From positions 52,539,751 to 52,603,750 of the forward strand of contig JAWZYU010000018.1 of the NCBI GenBank assembly GCA_038380435.1: 64,000 nucleotides of DNA, in the 5' to 3' direction. The translations under genes and the position numbers were made by a program. Shown here piece by piece: positions 11,459-20,957 of the stretch; positions within the stretch are counted from its first letter, which is position 1, and the number at the start of each line of letters is the position of its first letter. This stretch comes from Ryuthela nishihirai (lineage: Eukaryota > Arthropoda > Arachnida > Araneae > Heptathelidae). Under the pieces are notes generated by a model. The model was not told the origin of the DNA and made no database searches. It saw only the letters and a program-made list of their open reading frames with translations.

Positions 11459-11847
11459 GGGGCGGGGGTGGCTCAGTCGTAGCGAGTCAGGCTCGTAATT
11501 TGTAGTTCCCAGGTTCGAGTCCCAGCTGGGTCAGCTTTGAGATTTATCTCCGCAAAATTCCCCGCCCTGCCCACGGTCAGTAGGGGACACCGATGGGCTT
11601 GGAAACGCCGCCGTCAGTCGGATGGGACGTTAAGCCGTGGCCCCGTGTGCGGGAGAACCAAACCCTGTACACGTTAAAGAACACGCTGGATGGCCTTGAC
11701 GGGAGGCTACCATATGTCTCCCAACAGCTGTTCCAGTGGGTCCCCTCCCCCAACCTTCTCTGAGCCTTCGGGGTCCATGTGACCTGGCCATTTAGCCCAT
11801 GGTGTGCAAAAAAGTGCCGCTCAGAAGTAAAACAACCCAACCCAACC
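11459..11847 (+). repeat. SINE-A, full length with 11-bp target duplication
   Basis: A reference-quality copy. The head reads GGGGCGGGGGTGGCTCAGTC, with box B AGGTTCGAGTCCC. The anticodon-loop position reads CTCGTAA, as in tRNA-Thr(CGT), so a threonine tRNA origin is plausible. The core has GGGACGTTAAGCCGTGGC and CACGTTAAAGAACACGCTGG. The tail is GTAAAACAACCCAACCC. CACAAGTAGTG flanks it at 11448-11458 and 11848-11858, showing LINE-type target-primed insertion. The ORFs across it on both strands are repeat sequence, not genes. Confidence 0.95.
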
Positions 11848-11859
11848 CACAAGTAGTGT

Positions 11860-12390
11860 ATGTTTTGTCGCCAGCAATATAATAGAATCTTGCGTAGCTA
11901 TTGTATATGGATGCTAGGATTAAATTTATAGTCACCACTGCCGACATAGTCAGATGACAATGTTTTTAGTTCCATGCGTATAATCCTTACTATGACAAGA
12001 ATATCCCAAACTATTCTCATTTCTGTCTGCTGATAAAATGGCGGTAAGATTTTGATCTACAGAAGCAAATTCAGTTCTTTAAAACAATCGGAAATAATTG
12101 GTTTAGAAATAAATATTAAAAGAATGGAATTAAATAGACTAAAAGAGGAATTGTTTCAATAAGAATTATATTGATTATTATTTTTCTTTGGAATTTAAAG
12201 CGATTTCAAATGTGTTACATTTAGACTTTTTTCTGTGGAAGAGTGTCAAAGTAGTTGGCCGTTGAAAACATTCTTGGGCTGCAGCGTTTTGCCAACCCAC
12301 TGTTGTGACCATTTGGACCTTTATCAAGCCGGTCACAATGCTTGGACATTCATGCGTAAATGAAAAAATAAAATAGGAATTTAATATCTT
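11860..12390. other. Spacer, nothing recognised
   Basis: AT-rich DNA up to a moderately GC-richer stretch near 12240-12360 that does not match SINE-A or any other repeat here. Confidence 0.4.
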
Positions 12391-12610
12391 TAACGTGCAC
12401 AGGGTATGGGTCTCTCGAACACGGGGCCACGACTTAACGTCCCATACGACGTTCGGATGCCTTTCCAAGCACATCAGTGTCCCCTACTGACCGAGGGCAG
12501 GGCAGGAAGTTGTGCAGAGATAAATCTAAATGTTGTCCCAGCTGGGATTCGAACCTAGGAACTGCAAATTACGAGCATGGCGTGCTGTCGACTGAGCCAC
12601 TACCGTCCCC
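12391..12610 (-). repeat. SINE-A, 5' half only
   Basis: On the minus strand the head lies at the right (reverse complement of CTGAGCCACTACCGTCCCC) and the sequence runs leftwards through CAGTAGGGGACAC and GGGACGTTAAG to about the GCACGTTAAAG core, where the match stops near 12391. The 3' half and tail are missing, the opposite of the usual 5' truncation, so a later deletion or rearrangement removed them. Confidence 0.82.
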
Positions 12611-12611
12611 A

Positions 12612-12785
12612 TCGACTGTAGACTCGGACTCGAAGTAGCACATCATCTGTAGGTCCGGGATCGAAATAGCACATCGGATTTAGGGCCGGGCTGGAAATAA
12701 CACATCGGTTGTAGGCTCGTGCTCCAAATAGCACAGTGACTGTAGGCTCATGCTCAAAATAACATAGCGGCTATAGGCTCTGGCT
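12612..12785. repeat. Tandem array, about 5 diverged units of 35-38 bp
   Basis: Units follow the pattern CTGTAGGCTCGxGCTCxAAA then TAGCACATCGG. Recognisable starts include CTGTAGACTCGGACTCGAAG, CTGTAGGTCCGGGATCGAAA, TTGTAGGCTCGTGCTCCAAA and CTGTAGGCTCATGCTCAAAA. The array begins directly at the tRNA-like head of the adjacent SINE-A. Units differ at several positions, so it is old or unconstrained. Confidence 0.85.
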
Positions 12786-13824
12786 CATTCATAATTTAAA
12801 TTTCGAATTTTGTTTATAATTGCGAAAAAAAGCGAAAACAATTAAAAATAACTTTTAATTATGGTTACAACATTTCATTTTTCTGTAGCAATTTAATTGA
12901 TAAGAGCCATTCATCGTTGGATTAATTTTTGTGGTATTCTTTCATTAATGAATCCCGCTTAGGGTTTTAATAGCATTAGTTAAAAATTATGAGTTTCGAA
13001 ATATTTTAAGTATTTTTAATGCCAAATTTAAGATTTTAATTTAGTAGTCAAATTATTTTACGTATTTTAAAGCTTAAAATAGCTTGTAATGCCAAAAAAA
13101 TTGTTTAGGAGATAAAATTCTTTCTAGCCGGGCTCAATTATTTTCGAAATTGTTCGGGCCTGGTTAGGGCTCAGTTTTTAAAATCTGACACCAAATCCAT
13201 CTGTAATTCATATGTTATTCCCAATTAATCTTTCCAATGAGTGATTTTACATAAAACTTCATGTCTACCTTTTAATCATAATGTTACTTCTGAGATTCAA
13301 ATTCATATATGTTGTAATACGTCTTATTTAAACTCCGTTCAGTCCTTCCATTTCAAGTAGAACTTTAGTATTAAGGTATCATATATTGAATGATTTCAAT
13401 CAAATTTTAACCACTTATAGGAGTTCAGTCACAAAAAACTACTATGCAGGCCACATAAACAAAAATTTCATATGCAATGAAATAAATTTATATTCCTGTA
13501 AAACTGTTGGGGAGAACATGTTGTGTAAATGTATATAATGTAAATATAAATGTATATAAATGTGTATGTGTATTACAGACCGTTCTATACGAAATTTTAG
13601 TTGAGCTATGAGGGTGCATTATGCGTTAGTTAACAATATATGCGTTTGAGAAAGTTTGCGCAACGTACGTGTATGTACATCTAGAATGGTGTCAGTTTAA
13701 TCTGTGCTATCATAACATGACACAATACGTCTGGTCTCCCAGCTGCCATTATCTAACAGCTGTTCCTTAACTAATTCACCTTCTATAAACATAACAGTTG
13801 TGGATTGGATAAAACTGATAATAA
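12786..13824. other. AT-rich spacer, nothing recognised
   Basis: About 1 kb of A/T-rich DNA with a short (ATGTAAATATAA) low-complexity patch near 13530. No feature is supported. Confidence 0.5.
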
Positions 13825-13905
13825 TACACCGTCGTATCAGAATAATATGACCACCTACCATAATTTATGCATGAGTAGGTCATATTATTCTGATATGACT
13901 GTGTA
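13825..13905. mobile_element. 81-bp palindromic MITE (copy 1)
   Basis: The left half starts TACACCGTCGTATCAGAATA and the reverse complement of the right half starts TACACAGTCATATCAGAATA. Both continue AATATGACCACCTACC/AATATGACCTACTC. TA lies at both tips. The whole element is one hairpin with a short loop. A second copy is at 14786-14865. Ends of this kind fit the Tc1/mariner superfamily. Confidence 0.82.
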
Positions 13906-14034
13906 AATACCAGAATTAATTTACACTAGTGCTGACTTTTACGTATCATAAAAATATATGTCAAGGAATATTTTGAAAAACTTTTTTGGGCATTTCTTTT
14001 ACTTCTATGAAGAGAAAGTCATTAAAATGCAGAT

Positions 14035-14108
14035 AACTAGACCTTGTGCAAAATAGGCAGTAAATATATTGTCATGCATTTACCACTTATTTTGAGCAAG
14101 GTCTAGTT
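14035..14108. repeat. Palindromic hairpin, about 74 bp
   Basis: AACTAGACCTTGTGCAAAAT at the left pairs with ATTTTGAGCAAGGTCTAGTT at the right, with two internal mismatches and a diverged inner stem (GCAGTAAATA against CATTTACCAC). No TA-flanked boundary is obvious. It may be another miniature element. Confidence 0.7.
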
Positions 14109-14324
14109 TGACATTATTGCTGTCATAACGACTCCTTTCATGCAAAGAAATTTCTATTGGATACATAAAATCATTTATTCAAATAATTGTTTGAATGACA
14201 GTTGGGTTTAAACTTTTCAAATCTCGATATTTAGATTGCTGAAGTCTTTCAGAGGGGTTGTACGTTCATCTTTGACACTCGATTATGATGAGCATCTCCT
14301 CCAGCAGCTGTAGCTATAGACATA

Positions 14325-14785
14325 TACAGGGTGAATCTGAAAAAGTGGGCAAAACTTTATGGGGTGTAAACTTAAAGGGGGTGGTAGAACGCAGCTATAC
14401 GAGCAATATTCGTCATAGAATGTATGGTCGGAACGCAAACGGCGAGCCGCTAGGTGGCGTTGGAAATGGTATAAAAGGTGCCTGGTGTCTTCGCAAATGT
14501 GCGTCGGTCCCTAATCCCGCAGGTGTGAAGCCTGCATTACAGCTGGCGGCAGCTCTTTTGAGCAATTTCTTTCAGCATGTACCTCAATTACATTCTGTTA
14601 ATAAAATGTTTTCTGAAGTATCTCCTCTCCTTCTTGTGTTCATTCTTTAAATGTGACAGTGGAAAACTACCTTTTAACTTCTCACCGCTTGCGTTCCGAC
14701 CATACATTCTATGACGAATATTGCTCGTATAGCTGCGTTCTACCACCCCGTAAAGTTTTGCCCACTTTTTCAGATTCACCCTGTA
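14325..14785. mobile_element. Mariner-type MITE with about 135-bp terminal inverted repeats
   Basis: The left end (14325-14460) reads TACAGGGTGAATCTGAAAAA then GTGGGCAAAACTTTAT; the reverse complement of the right end (14650-14785) reads the same with few changes. Pairing continues through GAACGCAGCTATACGAGCAA and CATAGAATGTATGGTCGGAA. TA flanks both tips. The 190-bp centre has no transposase. The 121-codon frame across the left half is part of the repeat, not a gene. Confidence 0.9.
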
Positions 14786-14865
14786 TACAGTCTTATCAGA
14801 ATAATATGACCACTTACCATAGTTTTATGTATGGTAGGTGGTCATATTATTCTGATATGACTGTA
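14786..14865. mobile_element. 80-bp palindromic MITE (copy 2)
   Basis: TACAGTCTTATCAGAATAAT at the left pairs with ATTATTCTGATATGACTGTA at the right, and the inner stem ATGACCACTTACCAT pairs with ATGGTAGGTGGTCAT. It abuts the preceding MITE with only the shared TATA between them. It belongs to the same family as 13825-13905. A short TA run follows. Confidence 0.87.
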
Positions 14866-14875
14866 TATATATATA

Positions 14876-15239
14876 TACGAGGAGTCGTCATAAAGTTCTA
14901 ATACTTTATTTTTCTCTCTCCCTGATGATATGCAATTACTCCAACGTTCCTGCTACTACTGGGAGCATCGTTAGAAGTTTTGCCGGTGTTTTCGCGTTGT
15001 ATTGGATGGTTGTATTGTAATCGAATCTTCATCCTTTTAGGTTCATTTTGAATTTTGGGAATAGGAAAAAAGTCATATGTGACAAGGCTGGGTGAATATG
15101 GAGGGAAGTAGTTTCGACCCAAGAATGTGGTGACCCCTCCGCCATGCTTACTCATCATTTTGGTCCACTACCAAAATATTAGTGTATTAGTATTTAATGT
15201 AATACATAAAATCTTAGAACTTTTTGATCAGACCTAGTA
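14876..15239 (-). mobile_element. Internally deleted mariner element
   Basis: Left TACGAGGAGTCGTCATAAAG and the reverse complement of the right end, TACTAGGTCTGATCAAAAAG, are inverted terminal repeats, both running into TTCTAA. TA lies at each tip. Only 364 bp remain, carrying the 3' end of a mariner transposase on the minus strand. The 5' two-thirds of the gene is deleted. It is the fourth mobile element in a 1.4-kb cluster. Confidence 0.82.
14898..15158 (-). pseudogene. Mariner transposase, C-terminal remnant
   Basis: The minus-strand frame includes FPPYSPSLVTYDFFPIPKIQ, matching the mariner signature in which a PPYSPDLxPxDF block carries the third catalytic Asp; that Asp (YDFF) is kept although the SPD Asp has become Ser. 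Downstream codons are basic, as in mariner C-termini, but in a drifting frame. The N-terminal DNA-binding domain and the first two catalytic Asp residues are absent, so no activity is possible. Confidence 0.78.
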
Positions 15240-15442
15240 TATGATTCGGCAAGATTAACCTTATTTTCACAAATAATACGAAAAAAGTTAAATGCATACA
15301 ATGGGTAAAAACCTCATGACCCTAACTGTAGAGTATTCTCTTGCCTTAAATTTGCTGTGTCCAATAGAAGTTCGCCACACTTGTGTTTGTCGTATTACTT
15401 CATTTACTGCATTATAAATTAGTGATTAGGTACATAGGTATA

Positions 15443-15487
15443 ACTGTGGTAAATGCATAAATTTTTTATTTATGCATTTACCACAGT
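15443..15487. repeat. Perfect 20-bp stem palindrome
   Basis: ACTGTGGTAAATGCATAAAT is followed after 5 nt by ATTTATGCATTTACCACAGT. The stem is perfect. The palindrome is bracketed at distance by ATTCGCCACA copies (about 15369 and 15500). Confidence 0.8.
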
Positions 15488-15726
15488 GCAATGAACTATT
15501 CGCCACATATGGCGAGTGACAAACTTATTGGATACCGCTCTCTTAAACGAAGATGTATTCTAAATATCCTCCTAGAAAATGGTGTTTACAGCGAAACCAT
15601 GTAACATAATAGAAATGGAGATCCAGGCAAATATTCAAGACTCTACATCGTTTTTTCGCTAACTAACATGACAAACACAAGAAATACAATTTTTTAGAAA
15701 TATTAAGTACATAACCGATAAATAAA

Positions 15727-16246
15727 TTACCCCTCAAGTCTACCATTTACCACAGAGGTCTGAAAGGAATCAGTATATTACCTCTTAGATTTTCCCCGCT
15801 CGGCCCACGGTCAGTAGTGGACACCGATGGGCTTGGAAAGGCAGCAGTCCGTCGGATGGGATGTTAAGCCGTGTTCCGTGTGTGGGAGAGCCATACCCTG
15901 TGCACGTTAAAGAACACACTGGATGGTCTTGACAGGAAGCTACCATCTGTCTCCCAACAACTGTCCCAGTGGGTCCCCTCCCCCAACCTTCTCATGTGAC
16001 CTGGCCATTTAGCCCATGGTGTGCAAAAAAGTACGCTCAGAGGTAAAACAACCCAATCCAATCAACCTCTTAGATTGAAATTCATATAGAGAGAGAAGAT
16101 CTATATTAGATAGAGAGAATATATGTGAGGAAGACGAGACCTCAGCACAAAGACAACATAAGAAACATCCATACCTTATTCAGGATTAGAACTCAGGTGT
16201 CTCTTATCAGTAGCCAAGCGCGCTAAACACGTAACCACCGGGATGA
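15727..16246 (-). repeat. SINE-B split by SINE-A
   Basis: The left piece (15727-15791) carries CCACAGAGGTCTGAAAGGA, the SINE-B 3' end on the minus strand. The right piece (16065-16246) continues with GACCTCAGCACAAAGACAAC, GAACTCAGGTGTC and GTAGCCAAGCGCGCTAA up to the head. The interruption is the SINE-A at 15792-16064, so this SINE-B is the older of the two. Confidence 0.85.
15792..16064 (+). repeat. SINE-A, 5'-truncated, 12-bp target duplication
   Basis: It starts inside the element (CCCGCTCGGCCCACGGTCAG) with no tRNA-like head and runs through the core to AAAACAACCCAATCC. ACCTCTTAGATT is repeated exactly at 15780-15791 and 16065-16076. This is a genuine 5'-truncated retrotransposition, not a deletion remnant, and it landed within SINE-B. 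Confidence 0.93.
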
Positions 16247-16282
16247 CAGTGATTGGTACACACGAAATAGGTAGTGGACAGG

Positions 16283-16668
16283 GTTGGGTTGTTTTACCTC
16301 TGAGCGGCACTTTTTTGCACACCATGGGCTAAATGGCCAGGTCACATGGACCCCGAAGGCTCAGAGAAGGTTGGGGGAGGGGGGACCCACTGGAACAGCT
16401 GTTGGGAGACAGATGGTAGCCCCCCGTCAAGGCCATCCAGCGTGTTCTTTAACGTGCACAAGGTATGTCTCTCCCGCACACGGGGCCACGGCTTAACGTC
16501 CCATCCGACGGACGGCGGCCTTTCCAAGCCCATCGGTGTCCCCTACTGACCGTGGACAGGGCGGGGAATTTTGCGGAGATAAATCTCAACGCTGACCCAG
16601 CTGGGACTCGAACCTGGGAACTACAGATTTTGAGCCTGGCGCGCAACCGACTGAGCCACCCACGCCCC
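16283..16668 (-). repeat. SINE-A, full length with 12-bp target duplication
   Basis: The tail (GTTGGGTTGTTTTACCTCTG) is at the left and the head (GACTGAGCCACCCACGCCCC) at the right. GTAGTGGACAGG occurs at 16271-16282 and 16669-16680. It lies only about 35 bp from the end of the split SINE-B. Confidence 0.93.
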
Positions 16669-17051
16669 GTAGTGGACAGGAAGGTTGGTGCTATTGCGAC
16701 ACTCTTGCTGGCGTTTATGTAAAGTTTTAGTCCTAGCTACAAAAACAGTAATATATAATGAAAAGAATTAATTTGCAATGTTGTAGGTGTGACCTATTTA
16801 GAAGGAAACTCCCTCTCTGTGAAACAAAAAGGTGTAGCTTGTAAAAAAAGAAGGAAAAACTGTCATATTTTTATTGAAAGGTAGATTCAAAGTCTTCAGC
16901 CACATCTATGCTTTAACTCGTGCAACTGTGTTTCTTATCATAGCTTGTAGCATGATTCATCAGTGATGTAACATGCTACATTTATTCGTTGTTTCAGAAT
17001 CTCAGTGGTGGTGTGGGTGTGTGTGCATAAATTGAGGATTTGAGATAGGTA

Positions 17052-17240
17052 GTAAAACCTCCCACGGTATATCAACTTCGTTGTGCAACCTTAGAATTCT
17101 TCAAGATACTGAAACAGCTCGATGGTATGTCGACCTCGTTGTGCAACCTATACTCCTAGCATTCCCCCGGAGTGTTCCAGGAAGTATGCAGAATAAGAAT
17201 AATATCCACAAACACTGTGTGTATTATCATGGATAGCTTA
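17052..17240 (+). repeat. Dispersed repeat, copy 1
   Basis: The stretch contains GATGGTATGTCGACCTCGTT, GTGCAACCTATACTCCTAGC and GGAGTGTTCCAGGAAGTATG, ending near AATATCCACA. The same order of blocks recurs at 19290-19385. A shorter duplicate of the first block (GGTATATCAACTTCGTTGTG) lies just upstream at about 17067. The family was not recognised. Confidence 0.7.
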
Positions 17241-17624
17241 TATGGAATGGACACCATGATTTAATGATCGTCTCACATACTGTGAGACAATTACAAGCAG
17301 CGGTTGATAGAAAAATTCGCAGAGTAAATAACATTCATTGGGATCGAGTCAGATTATTCATAAATGGCCATGTCACTTAGATCACGTTGACCCATTGGCA
17401 CCCAAAAGTTTTGGTTGAACACTGTGATGAATTTCATTTATCCTGTGTGATTGTCGTCCGTTTTGCTGCTACCACTATTTCTGCAAGCGATATTCAGCCA
17501 CAGGTTTACTTAGGTCCTCAACGTTTGCAAGTGGACTCAACTCCCCATTATCATGTTTCTGGGCCTGCAATCTGTTTTACCTTTAATGCTCCACTACACG
17601 ATGGTCGACCATTCCACGTGTCTC
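17241..17624. other. Unrecognised, moderately GC-rich stretch
   Basis: Less AT-rich than the surroundings, with a 99-codon frame crossing it, but no catalytic or domain motif was recognised. It may be the body of an old repeat whose edges are the dispersed blocks at 17052-17240 and 19290-19440. Confidence 0.3.
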
Positions 17625-17743
17625 GTAACAGCTCTCCAGCGGATCCCCTTCTCCCAACCTTCTCTGAGTCTTTGTTGGCCTTGTGACCTGGCCATTTCGC
17701 CCATTGTGCAATAAAAAAACTCTCAGAGATAAATCAACCCAAC
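17625..17743 (+). repeat. SINE-A 3'-end fragment
   Basis: It contains CTCCCAACCTTCTCTGAGTC, GTGACCTGGCCATTTCGCCC and an AAATCAACCCAAC tail. Only the last third of the element is present. Confidence 0.8.
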
Positions 17744-17799
17744 TATTCGACATGATGTGGACTTCACTTGTCCAGTGTGAATTCTTTACTGTCCATTGG

Positions 17800-17920
17800 T
17801 ATGATACGAAATCAAAGAGAAGCTTTGTTTCATAGCAAATATGTTCGTACAAAATCAAGTTTGAGCTTTGTTTCGTAACAAATATGTTTAATACAAAATC
17901 AAGGGGAAGCTTTGTTCCCA
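17800..17920. repeat. About 48-bp tandem repeat, 2.5 units
   Basis: AAATCAAGxxxAGCTTTGTT, followed by TCxTAxCAAATATGTT, recurs at about 17808, 17852 and 17899, with small differences. Confidence 0.7.
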
Positions 17921-18319
17921 TATTATGTAGGTATGAATAATCAGATCGTTCTTCGGCATGTTCAGCAAAAGGGTGCATCAGTTAAGTTGCTAAGTGTCAT
18001 TACTGATGCGCAGACCTTGCTTTTGAAAGCAGTGGTACAGATGGATGGTATTTCATGAAAGATGCTCAAAACTCGTGGTTGGCTAATGCTTCTACGTTCA
18101 CCATCTTCTTACGAACGCAATAGTTCTGCTCTCTCGTACTTTAGAACTGCACATATTAGGGATTACCACAGATACACATCTCTATTTATAAAATTATGTT
18201 CTGGTAAAGGTATTCTCCTTGTTATTGATTTACCCTACAGTCTGTATATTTACCCTATGCAACACAGAAATTGCAACAGCTCGAAGGAGGAGTTACCCAA
18301 TGCATTTTTCTTGCTTGAG

Positions 18320-18534
18320 AAATTAAGCCATGGTCTCGTGTCCAAGAGAATTCTATGCAGGTTAAAGAACATGCTGGATCGCCTTGATAAGAAGTTTCCA
18401 TCTACATATCTTCTAAGAGATATCCAATGGGTCCCTTTATCTCAAACTTTTTTGAGCCATTTGACTCCTTGTGACCTGGTCGTTTATTCCATAGTGTGCA
18501 AAAACGTGCTGCTCAGAGCTAAAATAATCGAACC
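18320..18534 (+). repeat. SINE-A, diverged 3' half
   Basis: AAATTAAGCCATGGTCTCGT corresponds to the core ACGTTAAGCCGTGGCCCCGT, and GGTTAAAGAACATGCTGGAT to the second core block. The end (GTGACCTGGTCGTTTATTCC, AGTGTGCAAAAACGTGCTGC) follows. Divergence is high, so this is an old copy. It accounts for part of a 255-codon frame that starts at 18062. Confidence 0.75.
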
Positions 18535-18610
18535 TGAGCATGGGAGGATAATCGAATTGTGTCTGAATGAACTTTTCATCAGATCCATCACTATACGGAT
18601 TGGCCATGAT

Positions 18611-18681
18611 GTACAACACTATTGTATTATTATACTTGTACAACACTATTGCATTATTATACTTGTACAACACTATTGGTG
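18611..18681. repeat. 27-bp tandem repeat, 2.6 units
   Basis: GTACAACACTATTGTATTAT plus TATACTT repeats with starts at 18611, 18638 and 18665, one base differing between the first two units. Confidence 0.88.
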
Positions 18682-19276
18682 CCATTGGATTAGAACACAC
18701 CAAGGTACACATCACCCAGGTAGGGCTAATCCCTGGGGGAAAAGCAAGGCTCCTGAGGATTACCAACTCCAGTTAATAATAATAATTTATTTCATGCAGG
18801 GGGTTACGGTAAAGCCAAGGTACAGGTAATTTTTGATATTAATATAAAACGTTCAAGTGGCTTGATACCCCTAGGTGTTGTGGGACTATTTTGCTATGGT
18901 AAGGCAGCTCAGGGGCGAATGCCAGAGAGCCAGTGCTGCAACTGTATCTACCTAAATGATTCGGTGCTGTTTACACAACGTTAGACTCCAAGTGCATAGA
19001 CTACTCCAGTATTCATCATTATTGTCATAACACTGGGCTATTCGAATGGTATGGTGTAAAGCCTGAGGCATGAATGCATTTATACATAGATACATATTGT
19101 CACTGACAAGTTCCTGTACTGTCTCGGATGATATGATGTCTGGATACACAGCTGGACATGAATATGAGAACTTGTAGAAGCATGCTTATATCACCTAACA
19201 ATACCTCGGGCCAGTCCCTGATATACTAGTGTAGGGTAGTGTCATGTATGGCAGGTGCACACTGTTGGTGCAAATT
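18682..19276. other. Unrecognised spacer
   Basis: It holds a short (AAT)n run near 18776 and less AT-biased DNA to about 19270. Frames are short and interrupted. It may belong with the dispersed repeats on either side. Confidence 0.3.
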
Positions 19277-19440
19277 CCAGGCACTGAAATTTTCCGATGG
19301 CATATCGACCTCGTTGTGCAGCCTTGTACTCCTAGCTTCTTCTAGAGTGTTCCACGAAGTATGACGCTGAAGGATAATCCACACTCACACTACACATCTT
19401 GCCATTGAGGATCAAAGTGGTATGGACACCCTTCGTAGCC
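19277..19440 (+). repeat. Dispersed repeat, copy 2
   Basis: GATGGCATATCGACCTCGTT, GTGCAGCCTTGTACTCCTAG and AGTGTTCCACGAAGTATGAC reproduce the blocks of 17052-17240 in the same order, followed by ATAATCCACAC. Confidence 0.7.
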
Positions 19441-19742
19441 TTTTGCTGTCACCTGACCCCATTCAGCACATCTTCTCTGAAACTTCTCAGAAACATTCTT
19501 CTTTGCACTTTAAAGGGTTTGCAAATACAGGTCGATCATTCATAGACGAACGTTTCTCGGGACATTACTCACATTCTGATCTAGAGTATGCCTCACAGTC
19601 TCAATGCCTCTATTGAACTTAAATATGGGTGCACTTCTTATTGAATAAAGGTTAGTGTTTTAAACATAACGTCTCCAATTGTAATTACTTGCATTTCATG
19701 ATTCCTTCGTGCATATACGAGTTTCTTGGGATTCCCTAATTA

Positions 19743-20130
19743 ACTGGGGGTAGGCATAGTCGGTAGCGAGCCAGGCTCGTAATCTGCAGTTTCCAGATTC
19801 GACATATGCAAGTATGAAGAGTTATCTCCGTTAACTCCACATACCCAACATCCATCCTACCCTTGGTCAGAAAGAGGACAAGATGGTCTTGAAAGGCCAC
19901 TGTCCACGGATGCAGAAATTGAGCCATGGCTCCTTATTCAGAAGAGTCATACCTTATGCGTGTTAAAGAACACGTTGGATTAGCCTTGACAGTAGGCAGC
20001 CATATGCCTCTTAATAGCTGCCCAGTGGATTCCCTTCCCCAACCTTCTCTGAGCCCTTGAGGTTGACTTGACCATTTAGCCCATTGTGTAGAAAAAAGTG
20101 TTGCTCAAAGTAAAACAACCTAATCCTCAT
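19743..20130 (+). repeat. SINE-A, full length but diverged
   Basis: The head (CATAGTCGGTAGCGAGCCAG) is followed by a core with GCGTGTTAAAGAACACGTTG and the tail GTAAAACAACCTAATCC. It is clearly older than the copies at 11.5, 29.7 or 62.4 kb. No clear target duplication was found. Confidence 0.85.
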
Positions 20131-20656
20131 TAATTTCGTAGGCTTCGGTTTTCGATGTTGAATAGTGTATATCGCTATGTTTGGAGAATGAAAGAAATTA
20201 ATTACTTTGAATGTTGATTGCGTATGAAAAGTGCTTCTTGGATTTGATGATTTTCTAACCTAAGAAGTTTTATAATGAGAGAGAATTTTTATAAAAAAGG
20301 AAACAATCGTGATATTGTTTGAAATATTATTTTGTACAATCTTTATATTATATTTTTCTCATAAATTTTTCCCCTATTATAAGCTTATTTATAAAATCGA
20401 CAAGATTTGTGAAGAATGTAAGACGATAACGAGATCGAATCCGGCATTGAGAAGTTCTTATATCGGCATATTCTGGGAGAAGACTGCCGCATGAATTTGA
20501 AATGAAGCCCTAGCTAAAACCATTAAGCGAAATACTGATGCTAATTTTTTCGTTTATCATCGAGTTCATTTAAATTGAACCCTTTTAACGTTAAGGAGTG
20601 TTCTACTTTAAATACATAGTAGAGAATTAGATAACTCATACGTAACGATGCATACT

Positions 20657-20957
20657 TCCTCTAAACTGGGGTGATCAGACGTCGCGTTTTTGAAGTGTCA
20701 CATTATAAACTAGGGTGATCAGACGTCCCGGTGTTTGATGAAGTGTCACATTCAATTATTTACGCCTGCCACTTGTCCCCTATTTCTTTCACATTTGTAA
20801 TTTGGAAATATAACCCTTATTTGTTTTAGAAGAAAAAAATGAGCAAATACGTATATATTATTTTATGATAATAATCATTCGAATTTCTCGATTTCTAAAG
20901 GGTAAACTTAAAATGTTTTTTTTTGCTTTAAAAATCTGGTCATCCTACTTTAAATCC
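20657..20957. mobile_element. Possible hAT-like MITE with a duplicated end
   Basis: GGGTGATCAGACGTC occurs at 20669 and 20713 in a 45-48-bp tandem duplication that includes GAAGTGTCACATT. The reverse complement of GGTCATCCTA near 20948 resembles the left end. No 8-bp target duplication was found, so the call is tentative. Confidence 0.35.

Noticed and set aside
11577..11852. Recurrent ORFs of 60-100 codons reading GHGLTSHPTDGG and SKPIGVPY
   Set aside because: They are the SINE-A core translated in one frame; they occur on either strand according to SINE orientation, at every near-consensus copy, and have no start context or conservation of their own.
18062..18829. A 255-codon ORF
   Set aside because: It runs through a diverged SINE-A, a 27-bp tandem repeat and unrelated flanks, so it cannot be one protein. 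The part before 18270 remains unexplained but shows no domain.
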